Shown piece after piece: positions 35,436 to 45,776 of a stretch of DNA of 64,000 nucleotides; the stretch's first letter is position 1; the number at the start of each line of letters is the position of its first letter. Position numbers and translations under genes: made by a program. The notes beneath the pieces were generated by a model. That model was not told the origin of the DNA. It was given only the letters and a program-made list of their open reading frames with translations, and did not search any database. This DNA comes from Dermacentor variabilis. Taxonomy: Eukaryota > Arthropoda > Arachnida > Ixodida > Ixodidae. The stretch lies in NCBI RefSeq assembly GCF_050947875.1, contig NC_134570.1:229013265-229077264 (forward strand), in the 5' to 3' direction.

Positions 35436-36520
35436 TAAAGATGCATTAATATGCCGAACAAAGCTAATTTTTTTCTGAATAACCGCAGGCTGCCCCGTTC
35501 CGAGAGGAATAAAAGATGGCGGCTGCCGATCACTCAGGCACTGGCTACTCGCAGCTGCCGGAGAGCATGGGTTTATTTGCATATAATAAAGCTTTTTGCG
35601 TGGCCGTGTAACGTTTTCGAGCACTTTCGGCACGTTGACGACCTCGCTCTGCCAACTGTTCCTTGCTGTGGATCCGTTTTAGCGGCATTCTTATTCTTCC
35701 TTTGTACGCCGCCGCAATTTTCGAACAGCCACCGCAAGCTAAATAAGGGAAAGCGAACCAATCGCAGACGCCTGCACCACCCTCTTCATCCCGTTATCTA
35801 TTTTCAATGCGCTGGCTTTGCCCTATAGACACCCTCTCCACTTGAGCGTGCCCTTAGCCTCCTGGCGGCCAATTATAAACAAAACACTGCTCAATTTATA
35901 CAATATTATTTGTTTTCACAGCAAAGTGACCTCCTATAAACTTGATTGGGCTGTTGAGGCAACGCAGCGGGACACCACCCGGTGCTCGCGTCAGTGGTTA
36001 CGCAAATTTGACGTCAGGAGATTGGATAAAAACATAATTTAACTGTTTTACTTTATAGGGCCCCTTGTCTACCTAAGTCAAGCATCTTAAGGGCCAATGC
36101 AACATACATTCACGTATTGTGTACGAAGCTCAACTGTTCGGCTTCGATATAAGGCACAAACCCAGCTGGTTAAATGAAAGACGTGGGCGGCAGTTGCAAA
36201 ACTTCCAAATGTGATTGCACTGTTCAGTAATAGCGTATGATCAAGCAGTCACAGTGAAAACGGAAGAAGTTAAATTAAGTACACTAAGTTTTTATTGTGA
36301 CCCTGCGTTAACCAAGACACATTAAAAATTCGCGTTGTCTTGGCATGGCATTCGCAAGCAGAGCAACCAACGCTCAAGATGGAACTACTTGGACACGCTG
36401 CTTGCAGTCATTTACTTGAACTTGCGGAACATAACTGAACAATACGGTGGCACCAAGTTGAACGTTCACCAACTTGTCCACTGGTTCACTTCTACTAGAG
36501 AGGGAGACGAGGAAGAACCC
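35436..36520. other. Anonymous DNA, possible repeat
   Basis: No gene recognised. Frames at 35451-35828 and 35818-36042 lack domains. AATAAA and CCAAT-type motifs occur but without a gene context. Confidence 0.4.
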
Positions 36521-36523
36521 GCC

Positions 36524-36776
36524 CCGGTTGTAGCCCATAGGTTATGGCGGTGCACTGCACAGCCGAAGGTATCGGATTCGATTCCCGGCTTCGGCGGTCG
36601 GATTTTATTTTTGGGGGAGGGGGGGGGGCGAAACGCAAAAAAAAGCGCTCGTGTTCATAGATTTAGGCGCATGTTAAGGAAATGGAGGTGGTCAAGATTA
36701 ATCCAGAGTCTTCAACTACGGCGTAACTCATAATCAGATCGCGGTATCGGGAAATAAAACCCCAGAATGTAATTTC
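36524..36776 (+). repeat. tRNA-derived SINE (tick type), diverged copy
   Basis: The head ccggttgtagcccataggtt.. and B box GGATTCGATTCCC are followed by the shared body (cgaaacgcaaaaa, ttaggcgcatgttaagg, gtcttcaactacggcgtaac) and tail aaaaccccagaatgtaattt. Same family as 21629 and 58051 but more diverged, with an extra G/A run near 36615-36645. Confidence 0.8.
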
Positions 36777-36870
36777 ATAAGTTTCGCTGCTAAAACGTGA
36801 TGTTGAGCTTCTCACTAGATTGGTCTCGAGGCGAAAACATCCATACAAGCACAAACGTGGGCCCTCGTGT

Positions 36871-36903
<33 letters not shown>
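36871..36903. repeat. (GA)n microsatellite
   Basis: About 16 consecutive GA units. Confidence 0.95.
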
Positions 36904-36906
<3 letters not shown>

Positions 36907-37179
36907 AAATAGTTTATTGAAACATCTAGTCGACAAATGTGAACATTGTTGCCAAAGGGAGAGGGTCGAGCAGTTTATTGTGGTCCGCCAGTCCAAACGA
37001 AGACGTGAAACGTGCGCGTGGGTCATCGTGGTTGGAAAGCAGCGAATTTATCTCTCCACAGCACTGCTCTCTGAAATGTAGGTAAATGAGAAGATATATA
37101 TCCTTTCCGAGCACTCCCAGAAGACCAAGCTTGTTCAGATAGTCAAACAGGTGTGCTCCGGCTACATTTGGATGGTTCA

Positions 37180-38186
37180 TCATCATCATCATCAGCCTGG
37201 TTACGCCTACTGCAGGCCAAAGGTCTCTCCCATACTTCTCCGCCTACCTCGGTCATGTACTAATTGTGGCCATGTTGTTTATGCAAACTTCTTAATCTGA
37301 TCCGCCCACCTAACTTTCTGCCGCCCCCTGCTACGCTTCCCTTCCCTTGGAATCCAGTCCGTAACCCTTAATGACCATCGGTTATCTTCCCTCCTCATTG
37401 CATATCCTGCCCATGCCCATTTCTTTTTCTTGATTTTAACTAAGATGTCATTAACTCGCGTTTGTTCCCTCACCCAATCTGCTCTTTTCTTATCCCTTAA
37501 CGTTACACCTATCATTCTTCTTTCCATAGCTCGTTGCGTCGTCCTCAATTGAAGTAGAACCCTTTTCGTAAGCCTCCAGGTTTCTGCCCCGTACGTGAGT
37601 ACTGGTCAGACACAGCTGTTATATACTTTTCTCTTGAGGGATAATGGCAACCTGCTGTTCATGATGTGAGAATGCCTGCCAAACGCACCCCAGCCCATTC
37701 TTATTCTTCTGATTATTTCAGTCTCAGGATCCGGATCCGCAGTCACTACCTGCCCTAAGTAGATGTATTCCCTTAACACATCCAGTGCTCCGCTACCTAT
37801 CGTAAACTGCTTTTCTCTTGCGAGACTGTTAAACATTACTTTAGTTTTCTGCAGATTAATTTTTAGTCCCACCCTTCTGCTCTGCCTCTCCAGGTCAGTG
37901 AGCATGCATTGCAATTGGTCCCCTGAGTTACTAAGCAAGGCAATATCATCAGCGAATCGCAAGTTACTAAGGTATTCTCCATTAACTCTTATCCCCAATT
38001 CTTCCCAATCTAGGTCTCTGAATACTTCCTGTACACGCGCTGTGAATAGCATTGGAGAGATCGTATCTCACTGCCTGACGCCTTTCTTTATTGGGATTTT
38101 GTTGCTTTCCTTATGGACGACGACGGTGGCTGTGGAACCGCTATAGATATCTTTCAGTATTTTTACATACGGCTCGTCTACACCCC
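37180..38186 (-). pseudogene. RTE LINE, 3' part (RT C-terminus and tail)
   Basis: On the minus strand: RT palm with the catalytic FADDIALL block in LSNLRFADDIALLSNSGDQL, the thumb (CMLTDLERQSRRVGLKINL), the connection GQVVTADPDPETEIIRRIRMGW, and the C-terminal WAWAGYAMRREDNRW segment. It ends in a (TGA)n microsatellite at 37180-37196, the usual RTE 3' end. A stop and frame changes split it between 37548 and 37606. The 5' end is lost at 38186, where a tandem repeat starts. Closely matches the copy at 55-58 kb. Confidence 0.92.
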
Positions 38187-38640
38187 GTTGGTCCATGCAT
38201 GCACAATAATTTAGCGAAGCCGTTTCCACAGCTGCATCAACAGGCTGGACTGCTCTTCTTTATTTTTCTAAATGTTTTTGTTTGCTGTCAATCACGTGAG
38301 GTATAAGAGAGGACATTTCCCTGTCGTCGCAGGATGAAGGATAGGGGACCCGAACGTACGATGCCGTTGGCCCAGGCACAATAATTTAGCGAAGTCATTG
38401 TTTCCACAGATGCGTCAACAGGCTGGACTGCTCTTCCTTATATTTCTAAATATTTTTTTTTGTTTCCTACCGATCACATGAGGTATAAGAGAGAACATCT
38501 CCGTGTCGTCACAGGATGAACAATAGGGGACCGGAACGTGTGATGGCGTTGGTCTGCATGCACAATAATTTAGCGAAATCATTTTTCCCACAGCTGCACC
38601 AACAAGCTGGACTGCCTGAGCGCGGCCACATGCCGCACTG
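38187..38640 (+). repeat. Tandem repeat, about 175-184 bp unit
   Basis: gcacaataatttagcgaa recurs at 38201, 38376 and 38560, each followed by ccacag.tgc.tcaaca.gctggactgc and, in the first two full units, caggatgaa..ataggggacc. Spacing is 175 and 184 bp. About 2.5 units are visible. Confidence 0.9.
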
Positions 38641-38913
38641 CTCCAGTGGCTACGGCGTGCTGCCCAATCCCGCGTTTTATTCCTTGTTGCAAAGGCCTCA
38701 TTCTGCCAAGTTGGTAAACAAAAAAGAAAAAAGAAAAAGCGCTCGTGCATCTAGCTTAGCGTGCACGTCAAAGTACCTCATGTGGTCGAAGAAATTCGGG
38801 AGCGCTCCAATGGCATGTCTCACAGTGCCTCTGTTGCTTGCAGCCGATAAGATCAATCACTCAATGAATCAATTGGTCGGTCGGTCGGTGTTCCTAGTGA
38901 GTTGAGTATACAC
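38641..38913. other. Anonymous DNA
   Basis: No feature beyond a short (tcgg)n at about 38876-38888. Confidence 0.4.
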
Positions 38914-39379
38914 TGTCACGATCCGCCCGGGTTCGCGAACAAAGGAGGGCTCGAGGCACCCTCCGTTAGACAGACGCTAGTCAGCGTGGTGGTGATGAAC
39001 GACGACTGACCGACGATCAGCTGTGCTCGTCGTTTATTGGGTGCTGTGACCAATGTTGCCTACAAAACCCGGCAGGCCACCGAGCCTAGCGGGCTAACAA
39101 AGATTATGCCCGAAGGTGCGTCACATGCTTGTTAAACCCCCTTACACCAAGTTTGTTAACTAAAAGAAACAAACGTCCATGTTCAGAGCATAGGACTTTG
39201 CCACCGTCCCATACAAGTTGACGGTGCCTGCTATCCAGGCGAGTAACGGTCCAGCGGCCTTCGCGGTCGATTACTAAGCCTGGGCACCGGTGTTGATGGG
39301 CCGGGTGCTGCCTGAGCCAGCCTCGCTCCGTCCGGAGGGTTCGCAGTGGTCGGCCTTGTGAATGGTGCCGGACGTGACA
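38914..39379 (-). repeat. Lone LTR, 466 bp
   Basis: The ends are perfect inverted TGTCACG...CGTGACA. On the minus strand an AATAAA lies about 100 bases before the end (complement of tttatt near 39033). No retrotransposon interior is attached on either side, so it looks like a solo LTR. The 4-6 bases flanking it (acac and ccgg) do not form a target duplication, so one side may be rearranged. Confidence 0.65.
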
Positions 39380-39660
39380 CCGGCCCAATGGGCAAGATTG
39401 GTTCTAGCAAGATTTGCTAGAACCAAGTATGGTAAATCATCAGTGGTCAAGCTGTCCATCACTAGAAAGTTGTTAGAGGCCAAGCAAGGTCTGGGCTTGG
39501 CTGGAGTGGCAAGCCTACCATTGGCCAAGCAATGGAAGGCCATGCATGGCCAATGATTGCAAACACCTCTTGCCATAGCTCACACTGCAGTGGAACACCA
39601 TGCAACAGCCAAGCATATTCTTGCTATGGAAGCCAAGCATTTTGGCCAATGCGATTTCTA
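39380..39660. repeat. Low-complexity ggccaagca-rich stretch
   Basis: Variants of ggccaagca(at)gg recur irregularly (ggccaagcaagg, ggccaagcaatgg, ggccatgcatggcc, agccaagcat), with no fixed period. It makes several short frames but no plausible protein. Confidence 0.6.
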
Positions 39661-39829
39661 GTCCCATTTTCTTAGGTTATTGTCTTGGCGAGAATTTAAT
39701 GCCTTGCTGGTTTGTCGTAGATTTTTATCTGTAGCACACCAAATATGTCGCAACACAAACATTTTCGGTGTTTCATTTCTATATTGCGCTGTAGAATACA
39801 GTAGCATCAGATGGAACATGTCTAAAACA

Positions 39830-40195
39830 CAAAGAAAGTGTGAAATCACAAAGAAAGCATAGAATACATAGCTGCGTGAACAAACGAACTGTCACATCAT
39901 TTTTTAAAAAGGCAGAACTGAACGCACGGGTGAAGAGGCAATATATCCATTTCCTTAATAGGGACCGCAGTAAACTATAGCACAGAAAATGATTGCACAT
40001 ATCAAGCCAACAAAGAACACAGTTGGCCGAACAACGCATCATTCGGCTGTCTAAAAATGAAATGTCACACAAAAAAGAAAGGGTAGAATGCAATTACGTG
40101 AACAAATAAACTGTTACATCATTTAAAGAAGGCATACTTTTACACATCAGTCAATATATCAAGTTCGTTAACAGAGACTGCAGTAAACTAACTAT
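39830..40195 (+). repeat. Diverged tandem duplication, 222-bp offset
   Basis: gcgtgaacaaacgaactgtcacatcatttttta ... gaccgcagtaaacta is repeated as acgtgaacaaataaactgttacatcattta ... gagactgcagtaaacta. Corresponding points are 222 bp apart. Confidence 0.7.
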
Positions 40196-40590
40196 ACTCG
40201 GAATCATAAAGTCGACTTATCTGTGGGCTCAAAATTATATTTCGATTGAACTGCGGCTAGTATCACACCCCGTGCACATATAATTCCGAAATAGCTATCA
40301 GACATGATGCGAAAGCGGGCTGCTTAAAAAAGAGGAATTTATTTTACGATATGCCTTAAGGTTTTGTTTTCATACGATAGAAATTGTTGACAAACACTGG
40401 GGGTTCCACGGAAAAGCTGGCAGCGCTGTGTGGCCTGGCAACATTTCGCAGGTAACTAAACCACATGGCCAGTCAGATGCGCCCACAACCGTCTTCGCAT
40501 CCTTTCGTTGCATGCCTGTTTGCCATTTCTGCATTTCGCTTCGCTTGCAAACAGTGGTCTGCGTGATTTGTGTAGCTGCCGAACGGGCGC
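40196..40590. other. Upstream flank of pogo transposase
   Basis: No terminal inverted repeat of the pogo type could be found here, so the transposase relic has no visible left end. Confidence 0.4.
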
Positions 40591-40594
40591 CAAG

Positions 40595-41572
40595 ATGCCG
40601 CCGCCACCTCGGCCACAGTACAATGCAGCTTTCAAGCGGCAAGTCATCCTCTACGCAGAGTTGGAAAACAATGTTGCAGCAGGGCGCAAGTTCTATGTGT
40701 CAGAAAAATGCGTGAGGGAATGGAGAAAACAAAGAAGCAAGATCTTAGTGTGTGCTGCTACACGCCGTTCCTTTCGTGGACTGAAGCCGGGACAATACCC
40801 TGCCGAGATTGGGTTCACGGCCAGAGAAGCCTGAGTGTTTGCTACGCTAAGATTGAAGTAAAGGTACGTACTGTCGCACAGAATATGTGCATCCCGTGAA
40901 CCAAGTTCAAAGTATCAAAGAAATGGGTCATGAACTTCATGAAATGGAACGGCCTGAGCCTAAGACGACGCCCGACCGTATGCCAAAGGTTGCCCGAAGC
41001 GTACGAAGAAATACAGCACGCATTTCTATGCTACGTGAGTGACCTGAGGGCAAAATATTCATTACTGCTAGGTCAAACTGGCAACACCGACCAGACTCCT
41101 GTCTGGTTCGGCATGCCTAGCAAGAGGACCATGGCCGGAAAAGGGGAGCGCCAGGTTTGCCTGCTGACTACGGGCTACATGCACAAACGTTTCACTGTCA
41201 TGTTGTTATGTACGGACGACAGGCACAAGTTACGACCATTCCTTTTGTTCAAAAGGAAAGCAATCTCCACGAAAGAAAACTTTCCGCCGGAAGTTATCGT
41301 GCGGATGAACGAAAAGGGTTTTTTTAACGATGAAACTGTCTTCAAATGGTTTCACCTCGTGTGGTGCAGGCGTGCGGGTTCACTGCTGAAGCCCCACAGC
41401 ATGCTCATCGTGGACTCCTTCCGCGTCCACATCACGGATTGAGTGAAGAAAGCGGCAGCAGACTCTGGATGTGGGCTCGTCATCATTCCAGGCGAACTGC
41501 CACCTATTCTTCAGCCGCTGGACGTCGCATTGAATAAGCGACCATTCAAAAATTGCTACAGTGCGTTCCAGA
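40595..41572 (+). pseudogene. pogo/Tigger-type transposase relic
   Basis: The N-terminal helix-turn-helix (MPPPPRPQYNAAFKRQVI, then FYVSEKCVREWRKQ) matches the CENP-B/pogo DNA-binding part. After a frameshift near 40820 the catalytic DDE_1 domain follows in frame 1: first Asp in NTDQTPVWFGMPSKRTM (about 41090), second in MLIVDSFRVH (about 41415), and third in LQPLDVALNK (about 41520). Stops lie after NMCIP (40899) and after HITD (41442). The enzyme would cut and paste pogo elements at TA. The C-terminus is lost where a pogo MITE is inserted. Confidence 0.9.
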
Positions 41573-41574
41573 TA

Positions 41575-41621
41575 CAGTCGAACCCAGATGTATTGAATAT
41601 GAAGACGATCACAATAACTCG

Positions 41622-41681
<60 letters not shown>

Positions 41682-41763
41682 TGAATTTTCAAGGGGATTT
41701 TACAGCTGTTCCATATACACAATAGTTCGTTATATGTGGGTTCAATATATCCGGGTTTGACTG
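41575..41763. mobile_element. pogo-type MITE, 189 bp
   Basis: Ends CAGTCGAACCCAGATGTATT and, inverted, CAGTCAAACCCGGATATATT, flanked by the TA target duplication (41573-41574 and 41764-41765). The interior is largely a (TA)n run. It lies inside the transposase relic of the same superfamily. Confidence 0.9.
41624..41676. repeat. (TA)n microsatellite inside the MITE
   Basis: About 26 TA units; generates Tyr-Ile repeats in frames on the minus strand, which are not genes. Confidence 0.97.
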
Positions 41764-41765
41764 TA

Positions 41766-42200
41766 AGTAGTTTGATAAGTGGGGCTGCCTCTATGCTAGA
41801 AAACGAAATGCAGAGGCTGTACAGTTGAGCATATAGGAGCACTAGGGATGCATAAGTCGATTGACGATTTACAGAAATCCCATGGAGGATTAGTTCATTA
41901 GTTTTAACATCACATTTGTATAATTTACTTGCCAATTCCATTCACAATAAATTCGTAGTATGCATCGGGTGAAACAGCACAAAACTCCCTGCATGTTCAG
42001 AATGCATTATAGCCAGTGATGGCATGTCTTACAAACTCAAGCCCTTATTAACCACGACGTTCAATTAGTACAGAGTTTCGAACTGACATACACTGCCTCC
42101 TTTATACGTGTCTAAAAGTGGCACGTTCATAATGCACAAAACTGTAGAGCGAGATAATTGTGCAGGTGACAGCGAAGCTTACTTCCTATAGTATAGTGGT
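41766..42200. other. Anonymous DNA
   Basis: No recognisable continuation of the pogo transposase and no other gene. Confidence 0.4.
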
Positions 42201-42204
42201 TTAC

Positions 42205-42398
42205 CACAGAGTCTATGTGGTCTCGATCCGAGGGATAATTGTCAAATGCCAGAAGTTCCTCTATAGTCCTGACGGGGAGTGGTGTACAGTCACTCGGCAG
42301 CTCCATGACAACACGGCTCTCACTGACGTTTTCCTTGCGCACACTTCTCACGTTGGCAAGTATTTCGCCAAGAGCATTTAGGACTTCCTTCAGGAATC
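42205..42398 (-). CDS. Isolated exon resembling DUF4806
   Basis: A 194-base minus-strand open segment bounded by a pyrimidine-rich acceptor (ATTCTTTAG) and a GTAAAC donor. It encodes FLKEVLNALGEILANVRSVR, then ELPSDCTPLPVRTIEELLAFD. The LPLxTxEELxxFD pattern after a short helical stretch resembles the start of DUF4806, a domain of unknown function found in many arthropod proteins. No flanking exons were recognised: to the left the sequence is anonymous, to the right it meets an RTE tail at 42506. It may be an orphan exon of a host gene or of a gene carried by a transposon. Confidence 0.5.
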
Positions 42399-42505
42399 CT
42401 AAAGAATGTTTCAACGTTAGGATTTCCTAAGAAAAAGCCCTCATACACCTAAAATGTTCCCATGAACGCAGTTTTCCTTGACACTTATAAATGCTCAACT
42501 GCACC

Positions 42506-42675
42506 TTATCATCATTATCATCAGCCTAGTTACGCCCACTGCAGGGCAAAGGCTTCTCTCATACTTCTTCCAACTACCCCGGTCATGTACTAATTGTGCC
42601 CATGTTGTCCCTGCAAACGTCTTAATGTCATCCGCCCACCCAACTTTCTGCCACCCCCTGCTACGCTTCCCTTCC
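42506..42675 (-). pseudogene. RTE LINE 3' end, left of the Gypsy insertion
   Basis: Carries the RTE C-terminal coding tail and 3' end with TGATAATGATGATAAGG-type repeats, matching 37180-37345 of the other copy. It stops at 42675 where the Gmr1-like LTR begins; the element continues at 55023. CTTCC at 42671-42675 and 55023-55027 is the target duplication. Confidence 0.9.
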
Positions 42676-44022
42676 AGTTAAGTTTTGAATGTTCTTTTCT
42701 CCTTGAAGTCGACCAAAGTCTCTTCAAGGTGATTATCGGCGTTGATGAAGCAGGAGGCAGGTTGGAGGTAACAAAACTTGAAGATATATTGCAACGGAAA
42801 TATTTACACAGTCAAATACAGAGTTAGCAACAGAACACTGATACAAAACACACAAGTAAACAGCGCCTTACTCTTCTACTTTCTCTTAAGTTAGAGCCTA
42901 GGACGACTGTCACTACATACGATCAACCGAGTCTCACTGTTCTACCACTAAGTGGTTACGGCCCAGACTAGCATTGCATCGTACGGAGTCTTGCTGTTCT
43001 ATCAGGTTTAGTGATTACAGCCTAGACTGAGGAACAAGCACCTCGTCTCGATTGTTATAGGGAAAAGAGACAAAGAAAAAGGGCGGTAGGGCCGTTAGCC
43101 CATCCCACGGAAGCAATTGCGAATGAGAGTTGACAGTTTCTTAAGCCACAACACAAAGGGATGGGCTTACTCTCAAAAGTGAATCTATTGGAAAACCACC
43201 CTGTTTTCCCTCTTCCCACATCTTCTTCTCCCCCTCCTATTTCCACGTGGTCAGTGACGGCCTCGGCAAACACGCCAGGCATGCACGATTTATTGAGGCC
43301 ATCTCGCACCTCAGCGGCGTTTCTAGCAAACAGGGGGCTCGGGCGCTGGTATCCCAACACGGCGTACCGTAGTCCCCCTCGAGGTTTTTCCTGGTAGAAA
43401 AATAATGACCGCTGGTGGCATCCGGACTCGGGTGCTCTTAAAACGACGTTCTCCGAACGCGGCCTCCGCATGCGCACCGCGCCCCTCTCTACGGCGCGCA
43501 CTGCATGTTGTAACACGACACCAAGCGGGCTCTCCCCAGCGCTCAAAACAAGATGCAGGTGGCTGCCGCCCGAATGCGTAGGGGCGTGAACCCCCCGCTC
43601 CGTACGCGCCAGACGTGGTCAACATTGCTAGCAGCTGCGTCTCTAACCAGCAGGGGACTCAAGAGCCGGCGCCACAACGTCGCGTATACAACCGTCCCAC
43701 TCGAGGTTTGTCCGCGTGGCCCTATTATGACCATCGGCGGAATGTCAACACAGCGCGCGTAAAAGCATGTTCTCCGAATCCGTTTTCCGCCTCTGCACCG
43801 CGCCCACCGCGGCGGCGCGCGCCTCGGCTCGTTACCCGACACCACGCGGGCCGTCCGACCCCTCAAAAACAGAAACGGTTGCTGCCCGACGCGCTGGGGG
43901 GGTGGACGCTTCCCCATTCACAAAACGCATGGGCAACTCGCGCCACTGCAAAAGTATGTACAAAACAATCATGCAGCCCTACACCGTCCATTCTGCCTGT
44001 TCGAGAGATGAGCGGCCTAACA
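42676..44022 (-). repeat. 3' LTR of the Gmr1-like element
   Basis: 1347 bp; minus-strand ends TGTTAGG and CTTAACT. Carries an internal, diverged tandem duplication with a 320-bp offset (about 43352-43671 and 43672-43990). Frames within it are mirrored in the other LTR and are not genes. Confidence 0.97.
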
Positions 44023-44032
44023 CGTTCCCCCT
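44023..44032 (-). other. Polypurine tract
   Basis: AGGGGGAACG directly precedes the 3' LTR on the minus strand, the expected place for second-strand priming. Confidence 0.7.
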
Positions 44033-44344
44033 AAAGAGTATACTGGGCTGATTTTCGCTCAGTGATACGATAAATCACTGCCGCGATTACGTAATGAACA
44101 TACTAACCACACCCTAGCCTAATTACATCACAACAACAAACACTTTCAAATAACAAAGCAAGAAGAGAGTAAAAAGAAATACACAATACATGTCATCAAA
44201 CTATTAAGCACACGATTGCAGTTCCAAACTGTAAGAGCACTCTAGTGTCTCTGTGTCTTGAATCGGCACTCACAAAGTCCGCAATATACAGCGCCAAGTG
44301 AGCAGGAACATTCACGCCCATCCAGTTGGCATGGCGCTATAGTA

Positions 44345-44891
44345 TTACATTGGCTTCCATGAGCTGTTGTGAAGCCTGGACAAAGCATCCGCGTTACCAT
44401 TACTGACACCCTTCCGATGTCGCACTGACACGTGATATCGCTGTAAAGCCAGCGCCCATCTTGTCAATTTTGCCCCGTGTGGAGTCGAAGTTGTAAGGTA
44501 CGACAATGGATTGTGGTCGGAAACAACGTTTATCTCGGCACCAAAAAGCCAGTAGTCAAACTTCTTTAAGGCCCATATAATAGCAAACGCTTCCCTCTCA
44601 ATTGTCGACCATCGCGTCTGAGTCGGCGTGAAGCGGTGGCTGGCAAAGGCAATAGGCCTCTCCTTTCCCTCGGCTGTCATTTGCGCCAAACAAGCGCCCG
44701 CCGCCGTAGCTGATGCGTCTGTGAAAAGCCAGTAGGGCTCAGATGGGTCCGGAGTGCTGAGCGCCACGGCCTCGCACAGGGACTGTTTCAGTGTCTCAAA
44801 TGCCGTCTGAGCTTCCTCCGGCCAGGGTATGCTATTGGGTACCGCTTTCTTTGTTAACCGCGTGAGCGGGCTCGCCACCTTTGCATATTCT
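44345..44891 (-). CDS. Gmr1-like pol, RNase H part
   Basis: This is the C-terminal end of the polyprotein, cut from RT by the DNA transposon. Visible are the connection (REYAKVASPLTRLTKK), then RNase H acidic sites in LFTDASATAAGACLAQ, STIEREAFAIIWALKKF, and VVSDHNPLSYLTT, and the terminal NADALSR. RNase H would degrade template RNA. It ends at a TAA/TAG-type stop at 44345 with about 320 bases left before the LTR. A frame start at 44947 lies in the transposon and is artificial. No chromodomain or envelope gene follows. Confidence 0.92.
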
Positions 44892-44936
44892 CTGGGCGCG
44901 TTCACACCGAAGGCGGAGCGGACAAGCGGACAAGCG

Positions 44937-44999
44937 GATCCGGCCAAGCGGCCGCGGATTTTCCGCTTTGCGGAAAATACGCGGCCGCTTGGCCGGATC
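44937..44999. repeat. Hairpin near the transposon end, 30-nt arms
   Basis: 44937-44966 pairs with 44970-44999 around TTT with one mismatch; the arms contain a GCGGCCGC palindrome. Both strands therefore read RPRIFR. Confidence 0.95.
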
Positions 45000-45182
45000 G
45001 CGCCCGGACCGATTTTTTCCGCGCGGATAAGTTGGCCGCTTTGGCCGCAGCCAATCAGAACCCGACACTGCGGAAGCGCTGGTGAATGAATGTAAACGAA
45101 TGTCTTTCTCTGGGCTTTTCGCTTCTGTTATTCAAAAGCGTCAAAACGGCAAGTTGGGCCACTTGGTTGGGATTCATAGTAA

Positions 45183-45300
45183 GGTTTGTTACAGCGCAAC
45201 ACAAGACAAGGACAAAAGAAGGTATAAAACGACGACACGGCGCCGTGTCGTCGCGTTATACCTTCTTTTTTCCTTGTCTTGTGTTGCGCTGTAACAAATC
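45183..45300. repeat. Loopless palindrome, 59-nt arms
   Basis: 45183-45241 is nearly the exact reverse complement of 45242-45300 with no loop. Weaker pairing (cacttg.. with gatt..) extends about 20 bases further. The same peptide (FVTAQHKTR) appears in frames on both strands, which confirms the symmetry. Confidence 0.97.
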
Positions 45301-45494
45301 TTGAAAATCGACTAGACAAGTGACGAGTAAAATGCCAACGATCTCGTCTTCTTCGTCTGAGCTTATTTTGCAGAAGTAGATAGCGGACGGGAGCGCGCAG
45401 ACCCACGAAGAAAAAATATCGAAAGTGCGCGCACAAACCCAAAGTGCCGCGAGATGGCGCCACATCCTTGAAATTGCTAAAGAAAAAGGTAGTG

Positions 45495-45704
45495 ACTACA
45501 GTGACGGGGCCCGGTACTTTAGCATCTGCACTACAGTGACGGGGCCCGGTACTTTAGCATCTGCACTACAGTGACGGGGCCCGGTACTTTAATATCTGCA
45601 CTACAGTGACGGTACCCGGTACTTTATCATCCGAACTACAGTGACGGGGCCCGGCACTTCAACGTCTACACTACAGCGACGGGGCCCGGCCCCTTAACCA
45701 CAGT
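45495..45704 (+). repeat. 35-bp tandem array, left, six units
   Basis: Units start actacagtgacggggcccgg at 45495, 45530, 45565, 45600, 45635 and 45670, an exact 35-bp period with increasing divergence to the right. Confidence 0.97.
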
Positions 45705-45776
45705 GACGATGTAGCGACGTCAATGGCCGCACTTCTTTCAAACATTTTGTGCAAACAACTTCGAGCACTTCACGGA

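Noticed and set aside
41380..41941. Tyr-Ile repeat proteins
   Set aside because: Translation of the (TA)n run in the pogo MITE.
43055..44051. Frames of 100-163 codons, repeated at 54055-55291, as an extra retrotransposon gene
   Set aside because: They lie wholly in the LTRs on both strands and have no env or other domain; they are LTR by-products.
45082..45463. Related peptides encoded on both strands as a possible gene pair
   Set aside because: The symmetry is explained by the 59-nt palindrome at 45183-45300.
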